Shown here in pieces: positions 63,601-64,000 of a stretch of DNA of 64,000 bases. This DNA comes from Adiantum capillus-veneris (Eukaryota; Streptophyta; Polypodiopsida; Polypodiales; Pteridaceae). A model generated the notes under the pieces. That model had not been told where the DNA came from. It saw only the letters and a list, made by a program, of their open reading frames with translations, and ran no database searches. Numbering within the stretch: position 1 is the stretch's first letter; every line of letters starts with the position of its first letter. The position numbers and the translations under genes are program-made. Location of the stretch: the NCBI GenBank assembly GCA_014529385.2, contig CM043958.1, positions 119,097,018 to 119,161,017 of the forward strand, given 5' to 3'.

Positions 63601-64000
63601 CACATACTCATCCTACACTGATAGAGTTGCATAGACTTGAGCATACACAGACATATGTTGACAATTGTGGCTTAGGTATATACGAGAGTCTAGAAAACCT
63701 TATGAGTCACCTCTGAGTGTGATCACCATGCTTTTGTTCGACCGAGATCCTTGAGAGTGAGTATATAGAGACATTGATCACACCATCTATGTGCTGACCA
63801 CAGGATTGTGATATACGTTGTGACCACTACTAGATTCAACATGCTATAGAGCTAGACTACCTACGAAAGCTCCCACCCAATCAGGTCATAGATCACCTCC
63901 TAGACCGAAGAGTGATTGTTTTCCTTTGAGAGGTATTACTAGGACTATGTCACTAGATGTAGATCTAGAGCCTAGCCTACCACACAATGAGCCTCATCAT
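63601..64000 (+). other. Continuation of right-end element, no gene resolved
   Basis: Short open pieces in all frames with frequent stops. It probably continues the degraded ORF above; the window ends within it. Confidence 0.35.

Noticed and set aside
1-64000. Integrated plant pararetrovirus
   Set aside because: No movement-protein or coat motif was seen; RT regions are accompanied by integrase and LTRs, which identifies LTR retrotransposons.
1-64000. tRNA or rRNA genes
   Set aside because: No cloverleaf with conserved A and B boxes or rRNA core was recognised; tRNA-like words occur only as retrotransposon primer sites.

Overview
The window is eukaryotic, almost certainly from a land plant with a large, repeat-rich nuclear genome. 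It holds Ty3/gypsy elements of plant lineages (a Tat-type element with a second, archaeal-type RNase H; chromoviruses with chromodomains), PBS sites of the plant tRNA-Asp-like and initiator-Met classes, TIR DNA transposons, and very long (CT)n/(GA)n tracts. I see no intact host gene, tRNA, rRNA or bacterial operon. The species cannot be told from the sequence alone.

Layout. (1) 1-4201: minus-strand Tat-type pol (RT, RNase H, archaeal-type RNase H, integrase), truncated upstream in RT. (2) 4202-4489: piece of an unrecognised ORF whose frame resumes at 24631, on the far side of (3), a giant plus-strand LTR retrotransposon at 4490-24622 (about 20.1 kb, two ~930 bp LTRs, roughly 6-8% apart by eye). 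Its order is LTR, PBS, long leader with 24-bp palindromes, gag, protease, RT, RNase H, two tandem integrase zinc-finger modules, integrase (split by a 446 bp inverted-repeat element), a second retropepsin-like domain, a first polypurine tract, a spacer with a ~285 bp palindrome-bearing repeat, an extra ~1,100-residue coiled-coil ORF, a second identical polypurine tract, and the 3' LTR. (4) 24.9-26.8 kb: internally deleted chromovirus (gag plus chromodomain). (5) 29.6-31.9 kb: decayed DDE-like transposase gene with a 668 bp insertion flanked by a 10 bp duplication. (6) 32.7-34.6 kb: minus-strand exon-like segments of an unknown gene with a minisatellite between them. (7) 34.9-39.6 kb: non-coding DNA with a foldback element and several tandem arrays.

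(8) 39.6-51.7 kb: a minus-strand chromovirus split inside RT by a 9.6 kb DNA transposon (41260-50875) with perfect 31 bp terminal inverted repeats. That transposon carries a histone H3 pseudogene, unrecognised gene pieces and several tandem repeats, so it looks like a gene-capturing non-autonomous element. (9) 51.7-60.9 kb: a second, nearly complete minus-strand chromovirus, itself split near the integrase C-terminus by a 1.34 kb TIR element with a TTAA duplication. (10) 60.9-64.0 kb: LTR end, PBS and unusual first ORF of another plus-strand element that runs off the window.

All protein-coding remnants carry stops or frameshifts, so nothing here appears active now. The window is best read as layered nested insertions. 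The most unusual object is the 20 kb element: two protease domains, a duplicated integrase N-terminal module, duplicated polypurine tracts, and a highly conserved palindrome repeated on both sides of its coding region.
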